From Aquimarina sp. BL5 (GTDB lineage Bacteria; Bacteroidota; Bacteroidia; Flavobacteriales; Flavobacteriaceae), in NCBI RefSeq assembly GCF_003443675.1, contig NZ_CP031963.1, forward strand, positions 1,077,501 through 1,141,500: a stretch of 64,000 bases of DNA. The letters run 5' to 3'. A model generated the notes under the pieces. The model searched no databases and was not told the DNA's origin. It worked only from the letters and a program-made list of their open reading frames with translations. The position numbers and the translations under genes are program-made. This document shows, one piece after another, positions 1 through 10,320 of this stretch. Numbering within the stretch: the stretch's first letter is position 1; each line of letters opens with the position of its first letter.

Positions 1-785
<785 letters not shown>

Positions 786-920
786 TTTGCTTTAACTTGC
801 TCTTTTAGTTTATTCGTCTTGTTATCTCCGATAAAAGATAACAAAACACTCTTTTAATTTATTATCATTAATCATCCTATCTCTAGAACAATTAATGCTC
901 GTATTCTTTAAATCAATATG

Positions 921-929
921 TCAATGAAC
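921..929 (-). promoter_or_regulatory. boxA-like element before 23S rRNA
   Basis: The minus strand reads GTTCATTGA (plus TCAATGAAC), followed by CATATTG. The same nonamer lies at 3215-3223 before 16S, 1224-1232 and 3500-3508. It sits about 136 bases from the 23S 5' end, matching the about 132 bases between the 3215 copy and 16S. It resembles the bacterial boxA antitermination core (TGCTCTTTAACA) in sequence and place; function is inferred. Confidence 0.55.
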
Positions 930-1028
930 GTTTTTCTTAATAACAATATAAAATCAATGATCATAAATACTTTTTCACTACGTGAATCCTGTGATTTATA
1001 AACTATCAATCCAATACCTAAAGAATTG

Positions 1029-1102
1029 TGGAGAATATCGGAGTCGAACCGATGACCTCCTGCGTGCAAGGCAGGCGCTCTAGCCAGCTGAGCTAATCCC
1101 CC
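1029..1102 (-). tRNA. tRNA-Ala (anticodon TGC)
   Basis: The minus strand from 1102 folds as a tRNA. The 7-bp acceptor stem is GGGGGAT with ATTCTCC and includes the G3-U70 wobble pair that marks alanine tRNAs. The D arm is GCTCAGCTGG-like, the anticodon loop holds TGC, and the T arm is ATCGG-TTCGACT-CCGAT. The discriminator is A at 1029. The CCA end is not encoded. It lies in the 16S-23S spacer, the usual place for tRNA-Ile and tRNA-Ala. Confidence 0.97.
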
Positions 1103-1320
1103 GTCTTTTTAGTAAGTAGTAATAAGTATTCAGTAATCAGTTTGATTTGATGTACTGTGTACTGCAAACTGCGTACTGTAAACTGGTTTCCCAACTTCTA
1201 AAATTTCCTTTTCAATAATATAATCAATGAACTTAATTTCATAGTAGTAAGCCTTAAATAATCCATAATAAGTCTTTTTTTTACTCATTACTTCATACTT
1301 AATACTTTATACTAAAATCG
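1103..1320 (-). repeat. Spacer with degenerate AGTA/TACT-type repeats between the two tRNAs
   Basis: This 218-base spacer between tRNA-Ala and tRNA-Ile has no gene. It holds short reiterated words: TAGTAAGTAGTAATAAGTA near 1112, TGTACTGTGTACTG near 1151-1164, GCGTACTGTAAACTGG near 1170-1185, and ATACTTAATACTTTATACT near 1298-1314. Similar words recur at 1399-1425 and 1450-1484 after tRNA-Ile. It also holds one copy of the boxA-like nonamer (1224-1232). The repeats are degenerate rather than exact tandem copies, and their role is unknown. Confidence 0.5.
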
Positions 1321-1394
1321 TAGTCTCAGGCAGACTCGAACTGCCGACCTCTACATTATCAGTGTAGCGCTCTAACCAGCTGAGCTATGAGACT
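1321..1394 (-). tRNA. tRNA-Ile (anticodon GAT)
   Basis: The minus strand from 1394 gives a tRNA with a perfect 7-bp acceptor stem (AGTCTCA with TGAGACT), a D arm CTCAGCTGG, the anticodon GAT in the loop after the CTACA stem, and a T arm GGCAG-TTCGAGT-CTGCC. The discriminator is A at 1321 and CCA is not encoded. It is co-transcribed with 16S upstream and tRNA-Ala and 23S downstream. Confidence 0.97.
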
Positions 1395-1506
1395 GTTTTA
1401 TAGTAGTGAGTAATCAGTAATGAGTACTTAGATAAAATCTAAAACAATCCTTACTTAATACTTAATACTCCGTACTCAATACTAAAAAAATAATTAATTA
1501 ACAGCA

Positions 1507-1541
1507 TAAGACTAAAAATACCTTAAAATAACAATTCCTGT
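1507..1541 (-). other. 16S processing stalk, 3' arm
   Basis: TAAGACTAAAAATA at 1507-1520 is complementary, with one mismatch, to TATTTCTAGTCTTA at 3141-3154 on the other side of the 16S gene. AATTCCTGT at 1533-1541 is complementary to ACAGGAATT at 3112-3120. The two blocks occur in matching order on both sides, so the precursor can form an interrupted stem enclosing 16S. Such stems are the normal RNase III processing site. Confidence 0.65.
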
Positions 1542-1556
1542 GTATCGTCTTTCTCT

Positions 1557-3083
<1,527 letters not shown>

Positions 3084-3111
3084 TATTCTTAAATATTATT
3101 TAACAATAACA

Positions 3112-3154
3112 ACAGGAATTTAAAATCGTAATCTCAAAAATATTTCTAGTCTTA
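3112..3154 (-). other. 16S processing stalk, 5' arm
   Basis: Partner of the arm at 1507-1541. ACAGGAATT (3112-3120) and TATTTCTAGTCTTA (3141-3154) are the inverted counterparts of the two blocks there. The segment lies 29 bases upstream of the 16S 5' end, as expected for a leader strand of the processing stem. Confidence 0.65.
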
Positions 3155-3214
3155 ATTCTTATATGTAAAACAATTATATAAATACAATTGCAATACGCGC
3201 TGTCAATCAATATA

Positions 3215-3223
3215 TCAATGAAC
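3215..3223 (-). promoter_or_regulatory. boxA-like element before 16S rRNA
   Basis: Minus-strand GTTCATTGA followed by TATATTG, the counterpart of the element before 23S and at nearly the same distance from the gene (about 132 bases). A further copy lies at 3500-3508 between the two rRNA promoters. A role as the antitermination signal of the rRNA operon is inferred from sequence and position. Confidence 0.55.
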
Positions 3224-3366
3224 TCTTTCAACGAACCCAACACAATCTTCATTGCTGGTCGTTAATCGTAAATTAAAAAGGAATCGAACCTCAAAAATGA
3301 CCTAAATCAAACTACTCCAGTATAATTTTTATTCTTATGAACTTCGCTTGTTTCTCAAAGCGGGTG

Positions 3367-3398
3367 CAAATATACAACCCCTTTTTAAACTACCAAAA
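3367..3398 (-). promoter_or_regulatory. rRNA operon promoter P1 (proximal)
   Basis: Minus strand: a -33 element TTTTG (complement of 3394-3398), a spacer of exactly 19 bases, and the -7 element TATATTTG (complement of 3367-3374). This is a full match to the Bacteroidota housekeeping promoter TTG-N19-TAnnTTTG. It is followed by CACCCGC, shared with P2. Confidence 0.85.
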
Positions 3399-3539
3399 CT
3401 TTTTTAAAATAATTTAAAATAATTTTTTAAGCCTCGAACAATAACCAAACAGAGTCCCTAAAAAACTCCCTCAACTACCGTAAACAAACAAAATCCTAAT
3501 CAATGAACTAAACAAAAACAATATCCCGTTTTGCGGGTG

Positions 3540-3569
3540 CAAACATACAACCCTTTTCCGTTAAATCAA
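3540..3569 (-). promoter_or_regulatory. rRNA operon promoter P2 (distal)
   Basis: Minus strand: TTG (complement of 3567-3569), exactly 19 bases, then TATGTTTG (complement of 3540-3547), followed by CACCCGC as in P1. P1 and P2 share an A-tract upstream of the -33 element and a GGGTTG block before the -7 element, so they look like a duplicated promoter module about 173 bases apart. Nothing else is recognisable in 3570-3780. Confidence 0.85.
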
Positions 3570-3793
3570 CAACTTTTTTAAAGAAAATTTTAATCTTTTT
3601 ATAACACCCTAGAAACATTAAACTTACAAACAGAAAAATAATAAATAAATCCAAAATTAAAACAAAACAACCTCTAAACTAACAACTATAGATTTACTAA
3701 AAGACTACTTCCCCACTCCTTAATATATAGCAACACAAAAAACATTCATTCAAAGGCTAATAAAAATGTTTACTATTTTAATAACGGTAATTA

Positions 3794-3824
3794 TTGTGAG
3801 GGTTTTATTATCGTATTATCTTTG
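3794..3824 (+). promoter_or_regulatory. Promoter of the thrS-infC-rpmI-rplT operon
   Basis: TTG at 3794-3796, 20 bases, then TATCTTTG at 3817-3824. The predicted start of transcription is near 3829, leaving an untranslated leader of only about 16 bases before the thrS ATG at 3846. There is thus no room for a T-box or long attenuator ahead of thrS. Confidence 0.75.
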
Positions 3825-3845
3825 CGACTTTAATTTAGAAAAACA

Positions 3846-5789
3846 ATGATCAAAATTAAGTTGCCGGACGGTTCGGTTAGAGAATACAATAGCGGTATAA
3901 CTGCTATGGATGTTGCAAAAGATATAAGCGAGGGATTTGCTAGAAATGTAATTTCGGCAAAATTCAATGATACTATCATAGAAACATCAACAGAATTAAC
4001 AACCGATGGAGATTTAGTTTTGTTCACCTGGAGAGATGATAACGGAAAAAAGGCTTTTTGGCATTCTTCAGCACATATTCTTGCTCAAGCGCTTGAGGAA
4101 TTATATCCTGGAGTTAAACTATGGGTAGGTCCTGCTATTGAAAAAGGGTTTTATTATGATGTAGATTTAGGAGATAAGGTTATTTCTGAAAAAGATTTTA
4201 AGGCCATAGAGGACAAAATGCTGGAAATTGCTCGAGGCAAGCATGATTTCGCAATGAGATCAATAAGCAAATCTGAAGCTTTATCCTACTATCAAGGCAA
4301 AAACGAATACAAAGTAGAATTAGTTGAAGGACTTGAAGACGGCACTATTTCATTTTGTGACCACGATACTTTCACTGATTTATGTAGAGGTGGTCATATT
4401 CCAAATACAGGTATTGTAAAAGCTGCTAAAATAATGAGCGTAGCGGGTGCTTACCATAAAGGAGATGAAAACAACAAACAATTAACCCGAGTATACGGAA
4501 TCACTTTCCCGAAACAAAAGGAACTGAAGGAATATCTAGAATTACTCGAAGAAGCAAAGAAAAGAGATCATAGAAAACTAGGTAAAGAACTAGGATTCTT
4601 TACTTTTTCTCAAAAAGTAGGTCAGGGATTACCTTTATGGCTACCAAAAGGTGCTGCGTTACGCGAACGATTAGAACAGTTTTTAAAGAAAGCTCAGAAA
4701 AAAGCTGGATATGAAATGGTTGTAACACCTCATATTGGACAAAAAGAACTATATGTTACATCTGGTCATTATGCAAAATACGGCGAAGATAGTTTTCAAC
4801 CAATAAGCACTCCTGCAGAAGGGGAAGAGTTTTTACTAAAACCTATGAACTGTCCTCATCATTGTGAGATATACAACAGTGGTCCATGGTCATACAGGGA
4901 CTTACCTAAACGTTATGCAGAATTTGGTACTGTTTATAGATACGAACAAAGTGGAGAACTTCATGGACTTACAAGAGTACGTGGATTCACTCAAGATGAT
5001 GCGCATATATTTTGTACACCTGATCAATTAGATGAAGAATTTAAAAAAGTAATTGACCTTGTTTTATATGTTTTCGGATCTTTAGGTTTTGAAAACTTCA
5101 CTGCACAGGTATCTGTAAGAGATCTTGATAATCCTGAAAAATATATCGGAGATGTTGAAAATTGGGAAAAAGCTGAGAATGCAATTATCAACGCTGCAAA
5201 AGATAAAGGTTTAAATTATGTGATCGAAACCGGTGAAGCTGCTTTTTATGGTCCAAAATTAGACTTCATGGTCAAAGATGCTTTAGGCAGAAGCTGGCAA
5301 CTAGGAACAATACAAGTAGATTATAATTTACCTGAACGTTTTGATTTACAATACAAAGGTAGTGACAATGAAATGCATCGACCAGTAATGATTCACAGAG
5401 CTCCTTTTGGAAGTTTAGAAAGATTTATTGCTATTTTATTAGAACATACTGCCGGTAACTTCCCGCTTTGGTTAATGCCTGAACAAGTTATTGTACTATC
5501 AATCAGCGAGAAATATGAAAAATACGCTGAAAAAGTTTTAAATTTGTTAGAAAATAACGAAATTCGCGCCCTTGCCGATCATAGAAATGAAACAATGGGT
5601 AAGAAAATTAGAGAGGCAGAAATGAAAAAAATTCCTTACATTGTTATTGTGGGGGAACAAGAAGAAAATGACAATACAATCTCCGTAAGAAAACACGGAG
5701 GAGAAGATATTGGAGCGATTAGTATTGATAAGTTCGCTGAAATAGTTACAGAAGAAATAAGTAGAACGTTAAAACCATTTAACGGATAG
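3846..5789 (+). CDS. thrS: Threonine--tRNA ligase
   Basis: 647 aa, the normal length for ThrRS. It charges tRNA-Thr with threonine in the cytoplasm. Domains in order: N-terminal TGS (residues ~1-60, opening [12 protein letters not shown]), the editing/SAD domain with [19 protein letters not shown] (~70-90) and CRGGH (~177-181), the class II catalytic core with the zinc-binding Cys in [12 protein letters not shown] and the motif 2 region [19 protein letters not shown], and a C-terminal anticodon-binding domain with an [24 protein letters not shown] segment. The ATG follows a consensus promoter by about 20 bases. It leads the thrS-infC-rpmI-rplT operon, a gene order common across bacteria. Confidence 0.98.
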   Translation: MIKIKLPDGSVREYNSGITAMDVAKDISEGFARNVISAKFNDTIIETSTELTTDGDLVLFTWRDDNGKKAFWHSSAHILAQALEELYPGVKLWVGPAIEKGFYYDVDLGDKVISEKDFKAIEDKMLEIARGKHDFAMRSISKSEALSYYQGKNEYKVELVEGLEDGTISFCDHDTFTDLCRGGHIPNTGIVKAAKIMSVAGAYHKGDENNKQLTRVYGITFPKQKELKEYLELLEEAKKRDHRKLGKELGFFTFSQKVGQGLPLWLPKGAALRERLEQFLKKAQKKAGYEMVVTPHIGQKELYVTSGHYAKYGEDSFQPISTPAEGEEFLLKPMNCPHHCEIYNSGPWSYRDLPKRYAEFGTVYRYEQSGELHGLTRVRGFTQDDAHIFCTPDQLDEEFKKVIDLVLYVFGSLGFENFTAQVSVRDLDNPEKYIGDVENWEKAENAIINAAKDKGLNYVIETGEAAFYGPKLDFMVKDALGRSWQLGTIQVDYNLPERFDLQYKGSDNEMHRPVMIHRAPFGSLERFIAILLEHTAGNFPLWLMPEQVIVLSISEKYEKYAEKVLNLLENNEIRALADHRNETMGKKIREAEMKKIPYIVIVGEQEENDNTISVRKHGGEDIGAISIDKFAEIVTEEISRTLKPFNG

Positions 5790-5824
5790 TAAAATAATTA
5801 AGTTTAATTTAAAAATTTAAAGTC

Positions 5825-6382
5825 ATAGCAATAAGAAGAAGAAGGTCTCAAAAACCACTAAGAGTAATCAAAGAAGATGCTCACAGAATCAATCATAAAA
5901 TTAGGGTTGAGGAAGTACGTCTTGTAGGCGATAACATAGAAGTTGGCGTATATCCAACTAAGAAAGCACTAGCCCTTGCAGAAGAGCAAGAGTTAGATCT
6001 CGTGGAAATTTCTCCAAAAGCGGTACCTCCTGTTTGTAAAATAATGGATTATAAAAAGTTCTTATACGAACAGAAAAAAAGAGACAAGGCTCTTAAAACC
6101 AAAGCTACCAAAGTTACCATTAAGGAGATTAGATTTGGCCCTAATACTGACGAACACGATTACGAGTTTAAGAAAAAACACGCGGTTAAGTTTTTAAGTG
6201 AAGGTGCTAAGCTAAAAGCTTACGTTTTCTTTAAAGGACGTTCTATCATATATAAAGATCAAGGGCAAATATTATTATTAAGACTTGCTCAAGAATTAGA
6301 AGAATATGGTAAGGTAGAACAAATGCCTAAATTAGAAGGTAAGCGAATGATAATGTTTATTGCTCCTAAGAAAACAAAGTAA
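5825..6382 (+). CDS. infC: Translation initiation factor IF-3, probable AUA start
   Basis: 185 aa if started at the ATA codon at 5825. IF-3 binds the 30S subunit, blocks premature subunit joining and rejects non-canonical start codons. The frame upstream of the first GTG (6002) encodes unmistakable IF-3 N-domain sequence ([17 protein letters not shown], then [20 protein letters not shown]), so a start at 6002 would remove about one third of the protein. Between the in-frame stop at 5810 and this sequence there is no ATG, GTG, TTG or CTG. The frame reads AAA TTT AAA GTC ATA GCA ATA AGA, so ATA 5825 (product [11 protein letters not shown]) is the best candidate. E. coli infC uses AUU, which lets IF-3 repress itself; the same logic is likely here. 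The next in-frame ATA, 5831, is the alternative. Confidence 0.88.
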   Translation: MAIRRRRSQKPLRVIKEDAHRINHKIRVEEVRLVGDNIEVGVYPTKKALALAEEQELDLVEISPKAVPPVCKIMDYKKFLYEQKKRDKALKTKATKVTIKEIRFGPNTDEHDYEFKKKHAVKFLSEGAKLKAYVFFKGRSIIYKDQGQILLLRLAQELEEYGKVEQMPKLEGKRMIMFIAPKKTK

Positions 6383-6450
6383 TTAAAAATCTCTTAGCAT
6401 TAAGAGGTTTTAAAGATAATAAGTGAGATTATTATAAAAACAAGGATACA

Positions 6451-6648
6451 ATGCCTAAAATGAAAACAAAATCCAGTGCTAAGAAGCGTTTCAAGCTTAC
6501 TGGTACTGGTAAAATCAAAAGAAAGCACGCTTTTAAGAGTCATATTTTGACAAAAAAATCTAAAAAGCGTAAGCTAGCTTTAACGCACTCTACGTTAGTG
6601 CATAAAAGCGATGAAAATAGTATTAAAGAACAATTACGTTTAAAGTAA
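6451..6648 (+). CDS. rpmI: 50S ribosomal protein L35
   Basis: 65 aa, Lys/Arg-rich, of standard L35 length. It shows the family opening [20 protein letters not shown] and a basic core [19 protein letters not shown]. It is a structural protein of the large subunit that contacts 23S rRNA. It lies 68 bases after infC and before rplT in the conserved infC-rpmI-rplT order. The start is supported by the family N-terminus. The 142-base gap that follows holds RNA hairpins (separate entry). Confidence 0.97.
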   Translation: MPKMKTKSSAKKRFKLTGTGKIKRKHAFKSHILTKKSKKRKLALTHSTLVHKSDENSIKEQLRLK

Positions 6649-6680
6649 TCGCTTTTTAATCAGGTTAAAATTATTACAAA

Positions 6681-6733
6681 CCCAGGAGTTGGGCCTTTAG
6701 ATTTTAAGATTTACACAAAGTAAGTCTTAAAAT
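6681..6733 (+). promoter_or_regulatory. Structured leader between rpmI and rplT (probable L20 autoregulation site)
   Basis: Two hairpins. A small one is CCCA-GGAGT-TGGG (6681-6693). A large one has 14 paired bases: ATTTTAAGATTTAC (6701-6714), loop ACAAA, GTAAGTCTTAAAAT (6720-6733), all Watson-Crick but one G-U pair. No T-run follows, so it is not a simple terminator. In E. coli and Firmicutes L20 represses its own operon by binding leader RNA; I infer a similar site here. Confidence 0.5.
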
Positions 6734-6790
6734 TATAAAAGACAAAGAGTACGCCACGGCGCACCGCCTACTACTAAAAAATTTAAAATT

Positions 6791-7135
6791 ATGCCAAGAT
6801 CAGTAAATTCAGTTGCGAAAAGAGCTAGAAGAAAAAGAGTTCTTAAGCAAGCAAAAGGTTACTTCGGACGTCGTAAAAACGTTTGGACAGTAGCAAAAAA
6901 TGCAGTCGATAAAGCAATGTCATATGCTTATAGAGACCGTAGAAACAAAAAAAGAACTTTCCGTGCTTTATGGATCACTCGTATTAATGCAGGTGCACGT
7001 ATACACGGTATGTCTTATTCTCAATTTATGGGAAAAGTAAAAGCTAATAATATCGAATTAAACCGTAAGGTTCTTGCAGATTTAGCTATGAATAACCCAG
7101 AAGCTTTTAAAGCTATTGTAGAAAAAGTAAAGTAA
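6791..7135 (+). CDS. rplT: 50S ribosomal protein L20
   Basis: 114 aa, standard L20 length. It has the family N-terminus [20 protein letters not shown], the signature [21 protein letters not shown], and [20 protein letters not shown]. It binds 23S rRNA early in large-subunit assembly. It is last in the operon, with a strong terminator 33 bases after its stop. The 5' leader contains a 14-bp hairpin, which fits autoregulation by the protein. Confidence 0.98.
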   Translation: MPRSVNSVAKRARRKRVLKQAKGYFGRRKNVWTVAKNAVDKAMSYAYRDRRNKKRTFRALWITRINAGARIHGMSYSQFMGKVKANNIELNRKVLADLAMNNPEAFKAIVEKVK

Positions 7136-7167
7136 TTTTTAAATAATATATTTTCTCACTTATAGTA

Positions 7168-7200
7168 AAAACCTCGCCTTTAAAAGCGAGGTTTTTTATT
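7168..7200 (+). terminator. Intrinsic terminator after rplT
   Basis: AAAACCTCGC (7168-7177) pairs with GCGAGGTTTT (7186-7195) around the 8-base loop CTTTAAAA, and the T-run runs into the 3' arm. It ends the thrS operon. Confidence 0.92.
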
Positions 7201-7497
7201 GCAGTTAAACGATATAATATGTTTTTAATCGATGAAAAATAACTTTTTATCGATTGGAAATAAAATTAACTGCCATTTTTTTACTACTTTTGACCTGATT
7301 GAATTAGAAACAAACGGAAGACTTAATAATTTATCTTTAACTTTTCACATACTATTTTTTGTTTGGTATGTTTTTAATTCTGTTTTTATGAGTGTTTTTT
7401 TTGGGGAAAAACATAAAGATTAATCTATGACTCCTTACTCTAATTTTTGAAATTAGATATTTACGAATAGATGTGATCAATAAAAAAACAAAGCCCC
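7201..7497. other. AT-rich intergenic region without a supported gene
   Basis: The stretch between the rplT terminator and the histidine kinase gene. A 63-codon frame (7232-7423) exists, but it has no recognisable family, no good start context and the base composition of spacer, so I do not call it. TACTTTTG at 7285-7292 fits the -7 consensus, but there is no TTG at the right distance. The promoter of the kinase is therefore unresolved. Confidence 0.5.
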
Positions 7498-10290
7498 ATG
7501 ATCCAAAATTGGTTTAAAACTCTACCAAAAAAGAGAAAGTCTAAAGCCCCTTTAAGTAGAGAGGAAAAAGACATTCTATACTTAATAAATTTTCTTTGGA
7601 AAGAGATTGACAAACCTGCCAATGCTTCGGATGTAAAAGCTAAAATAGAAATTTTCAACAAGCTTTCTTTAGACATAAAAATCCAATCACTTCCAGAATT
7701 ATATCTACTTCTAGAAGATCATCTAATTGAAAAAAACACTGTTCACAATTACACCAAACAAGAACTAAGAGATAAAATACGTACTGATCATAGTTTTTTA
7801 TTCAATTATCCAAATTTCACACCCATTTTACAGGGACTTAAAAGACAAGAACTATCCATCTGTAAAATATTTCTAATTCATGTCTTAGAGAAATCTTTAG
7901 AGTTAATTGGTGTTTTTAACGACCCTGATTTAGAAAAAATAAAAACTGATTTAAACACTTATGACCACTCCAATACTATAGAGATAAATGAAGGAAGAAA
8001 AGAGTTATTGAGGTTTTCTTCTACAATATTTCTCAAGATAAAAGAGAGTTTGGGCGAGAACACTATTGCTAATATATATCTCAGTGTATACAAACAACAT
8101 TTCCAATCCTATCACCTACTCGACTCTTTTACCGCTACCTTAAATGTAATCCCTGAGGATATATTTGCTAAAGACCTTATCAATTTTCCAAGTAAGCAAC
8201 AAATGCTGAAAATGCTTCAAAAGCAATTACATAGTTTAGAAGATGTTAATGAAAGGCTTACAAAAGAAATTATTGAACGAAAAAAAATAGAAGATGAACT
8301 AAAAGATAGTGAGCATCTAAAATCTAGAATTTTGGATACTGCTTTGGATGGGATTATTTTAGTAGATAAAGATGGTGTAGTATTAGATTGGAATAAACAA
8401 GCCGAAATTATCCTAAGAGTAAGTAAAAAAGAAACTATAGGCCAAAGTATTTACGCTCTTGTCCCATATAAACTAAGAGAAGAATTACGTAGTAGTTTTG
8501 ATAATTATATTACAACTGGAGAAGGGGAATTGATTAACAAAAGAGTAGAAACTTCTGTCCCCTTAAGAGATGGAACTTTAGTTTACGTAGAACTCACCAT
8601 AATTGCTATCAAAACAAAGGATGGCTATTTATTCAATGCCTTTTTCAGAGATATAACAAATAGGAAAATTATTGATAATGACATAAGAGAGGCAAAAGTA
8701 TTTGCAGAAAAATCAGCAAAAGCCAAATCGATTTTCTTATCCAATATGAGCCATGAAATAAGAACTCCATTGAATGTTATATTGGGGCTCACAGGTATTC
8801 TTCAAAAAAGCGAATTTTCTAATCCGGAAGTGGATAAAGCAAATCTTGATGGCATTCAGTTTTCGGCAGAAAATCTTTTAGTACTAGTAAATGATATTTT
8901 AGATTTCTCTAAAATAGAAGCTGGTAAACTTACTTGGCAAGAAACAGATTTTAATATACACGAACTTATTAATAACATTTCTAGAGGTTTTAGAATCAAA
9001 GCTGATGAGAAAGGGCTTAATTACAAAACAATTATAGATCCCTCTTTACCTAAATTTATTATTGGGGATCAGTTTAGATTGAATCAGATTTTAACAAATC
9101 TTCTAGGTAATGCTATTAAGTTTACTCAAAAAGGAGAAGTCATCATAAGTATAAAATCAGAAGAAAAAGAATCCGATAACATCGTGATAAACTTCTCCGT
9201 AAAAGATACCGGTATAGGAATAGCTGAAGATAAACTTAATAATATTTTCAATAGCTTCTACCAGGTTCATGAACCTGGTAAACATAAAATTGAAGGAACT
9301 GGTTTAGGACTTTCGATATCTAAACAACTTATCGAATTACAAGGTGGTATTCTAACTGCAGAAAGTACTCCTAATCATGGTTCTGATTTTAAGTTTTTGA
9401 TTAAATATAAAAAAAGTAAGCTAACATCTTCCAAAGACATTTCGGATTCAAAATCAAAAGTAAAAAACACTACTTCTTTATTAGGAATGCGTGTTCTGAT
9501 TGTAGAAGACAACAGGATGAATCAGTTCTTTATTAAACAATTATTCTCTAATTGGAACATCTTAGCAGACATCGCTGAAAATGGAAAGGTTGCATTAGAG
9601 AAACTTGAGAACACCTCATATGATCTGATTTTAATGGACATGCACATGCCGGTTATGGATGGCCCTGAGACTACTTTTCGTATTAGAAATTCTAATGACT
9701 TAAAAATAAAGAATATACCTATAGTTGCCTGTTCTGCGGATGTTTTTCCTGAATCTAAAAAAACCGCGATAGAATCAGGAATGGATTTTTATCTTACAAA
9801 ACCTATCAGTGAAAAAGCACTAGAAGAATTATTATATAATCTAAAACCTAAATTAACAAAGAATACATCAGATCTAAACAATACTATGGATATACTGAGA
9901 AGTAACACAATTAACGATCATCAAAAATTATGTGACTTTTCTATGCTATACCAAACCTTTTCTGGAGATAGTGAAACTATTAAATCGATACTTCAGATAT
10001 TTATAGAAGAAACACCAAAGGATTATAAAAAATTACAATCAGCGGTAAAAGATAAAAATGTACTATTAGTTTCGGAACTTGCTCACAAACTAAAATCAAG
10101 TTTCAAAACGCTAGGCCTATCAGAACAAGCAACTATTCTTCAACAAATGGAACATTATGGAAAAACAAAACTTAGTTCTGGTTATGTTTCACAACTAATG
10201 GATATACTAGACACTTCATACCCATTAATTATTTTAGAAATCAAAAATCAGCTTACTAATTTAGCTTCTTTAAAGCTAAAAAATGAATAA
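7498..10290 (+). CDS. Hybrid sensor histidine kinase (PAS - kinase - receiver - HPt)
   Basis: 930 aa and no clear transmembrane segment, so it probably senses a cytoplasmic or diffusible signal. Residues ~1-240 are an alpha-helical region I do not recognise, followed by a short coiled coil (~240-270). A PAS domain (~275-395, DTALDGIILVDKDGVVLDW) precedes the HisKA domain with phospho-acceptor His419 in NMSHEIRTPLN. The HATPase has the N box (LLGNAIKFTQKG) and G boxes (DTGIGI, GTGLGLSI). The receiver carries Asp714 in LMDMHMPVMDG. A C-terminal HPt has His863 in AHKLKSSFKTLG. The full His-Asp-His relay is intact; the final response regulator is not adjacent. It is followed 30 bases later by an RNA methyltransferase gene, with which no functional link is obvious. 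Confidence 0.93.
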   Translation: MIQNWFKTLPKKRKSKAPLSREEKDILYLINFLWKEIDKPANASDVKAKIEIFNKLSLDIKIQSLPELYLLLEDHLIEKNTVHNYTKQELRDKIRTDHSFLFNYPNFTPILQGLKRQELSICKIFLIHVLEKSLELIGVFNDPDLEKIKTDLNTYDHSNTIEINEGRKELLRFSSTIFLKIKESLGENTIANIYLSVYKQHFQSYHLLDSFTATLNVIPEDIFAKDLINFPSKQQMLKMLQKQLHSLEDVNERLTKEIIERKKIEDELKDSEHLKSRILDTALDGIILVDKDGVVLDWNKQAEIILRVSKKETIGQSIYALVPYKLREELRSSFDNYITTGEGELINKRVETSVPLRDGTLVYVELTIIAIKTKDGYLFNAFFRDITNRKIIDNDIREAKVFAEKSAKAKSIFLSNMSHEIRTPLNVILGLTGILQKSEFSNPEVDKANLDGIQFSAENLLVLVNDILDFSKIEAGKLTWQETDFNIHELINNISRGFRIKADEKGLNYKTIIDPSLPKFIIGDQFRLNQILTNLLGNAIKFTQKGEVIISIKSEEKESDNIVINFSVKDTGIGIAEDKLNNIFNSFYQVHEPGKHKIEGTGLGLSISKQLIELQGGILTAESTPNHGSDFKFLIKYKKSKLTSSKDISDSKSKVKNTTSLLGMRVLIVEDNRMNQFFIKQLFSNWNILADIAENGKVALEKLENTSYDLILMDMHMPVMDGPETTFRIRNSNDLKIKNIPIVACSADVFPESKKTAIESGMDFYLTKPISEKALEELLYNLKPKLTKNTSDLNNTMDILRSNTINDHQKLCDFSMLYQTFSGDSETIKSILQIFIEETPKDYKKLQSAVKDKNVLLVSELAHKLKSSFKTLGLSEQATILQQMEHYGKTKLSSGYVSQLMDILDTSYPLIILEIKNQLTNLASLKLKNE

Positions 10291-10307
10291 TTTTCTCCTT
10301 CTCTTGC

Positions 10308-10315
10308 TATATTTG
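10308..10315 (+). promoter_or_regulatory. -7 element just before the SpoU methyltransferase gene
   Basis: TATATTTG ends 5 bases before the ATG at 10321. If used, transcription would begin at or next to the start codon, giving a leaderless mRNA. No TTG stands at the usual distance upstream, so the call is tentative. Confidence 0.4.
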
Positions 10316-10320
10316 TTCCT

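Noticed and set aside
6002..6382. Short infC starting at GTG 6002
   Set aside because: It lacks the IF-3 N-terminal domain, which is encoded in frame upstream.
7232..7423. 63-codon frame between rplT and the histidine kinase
   Set aside because: Spacer-like composition, no family and no promoter ahead of it; the only -7 box in the region lies inside it.
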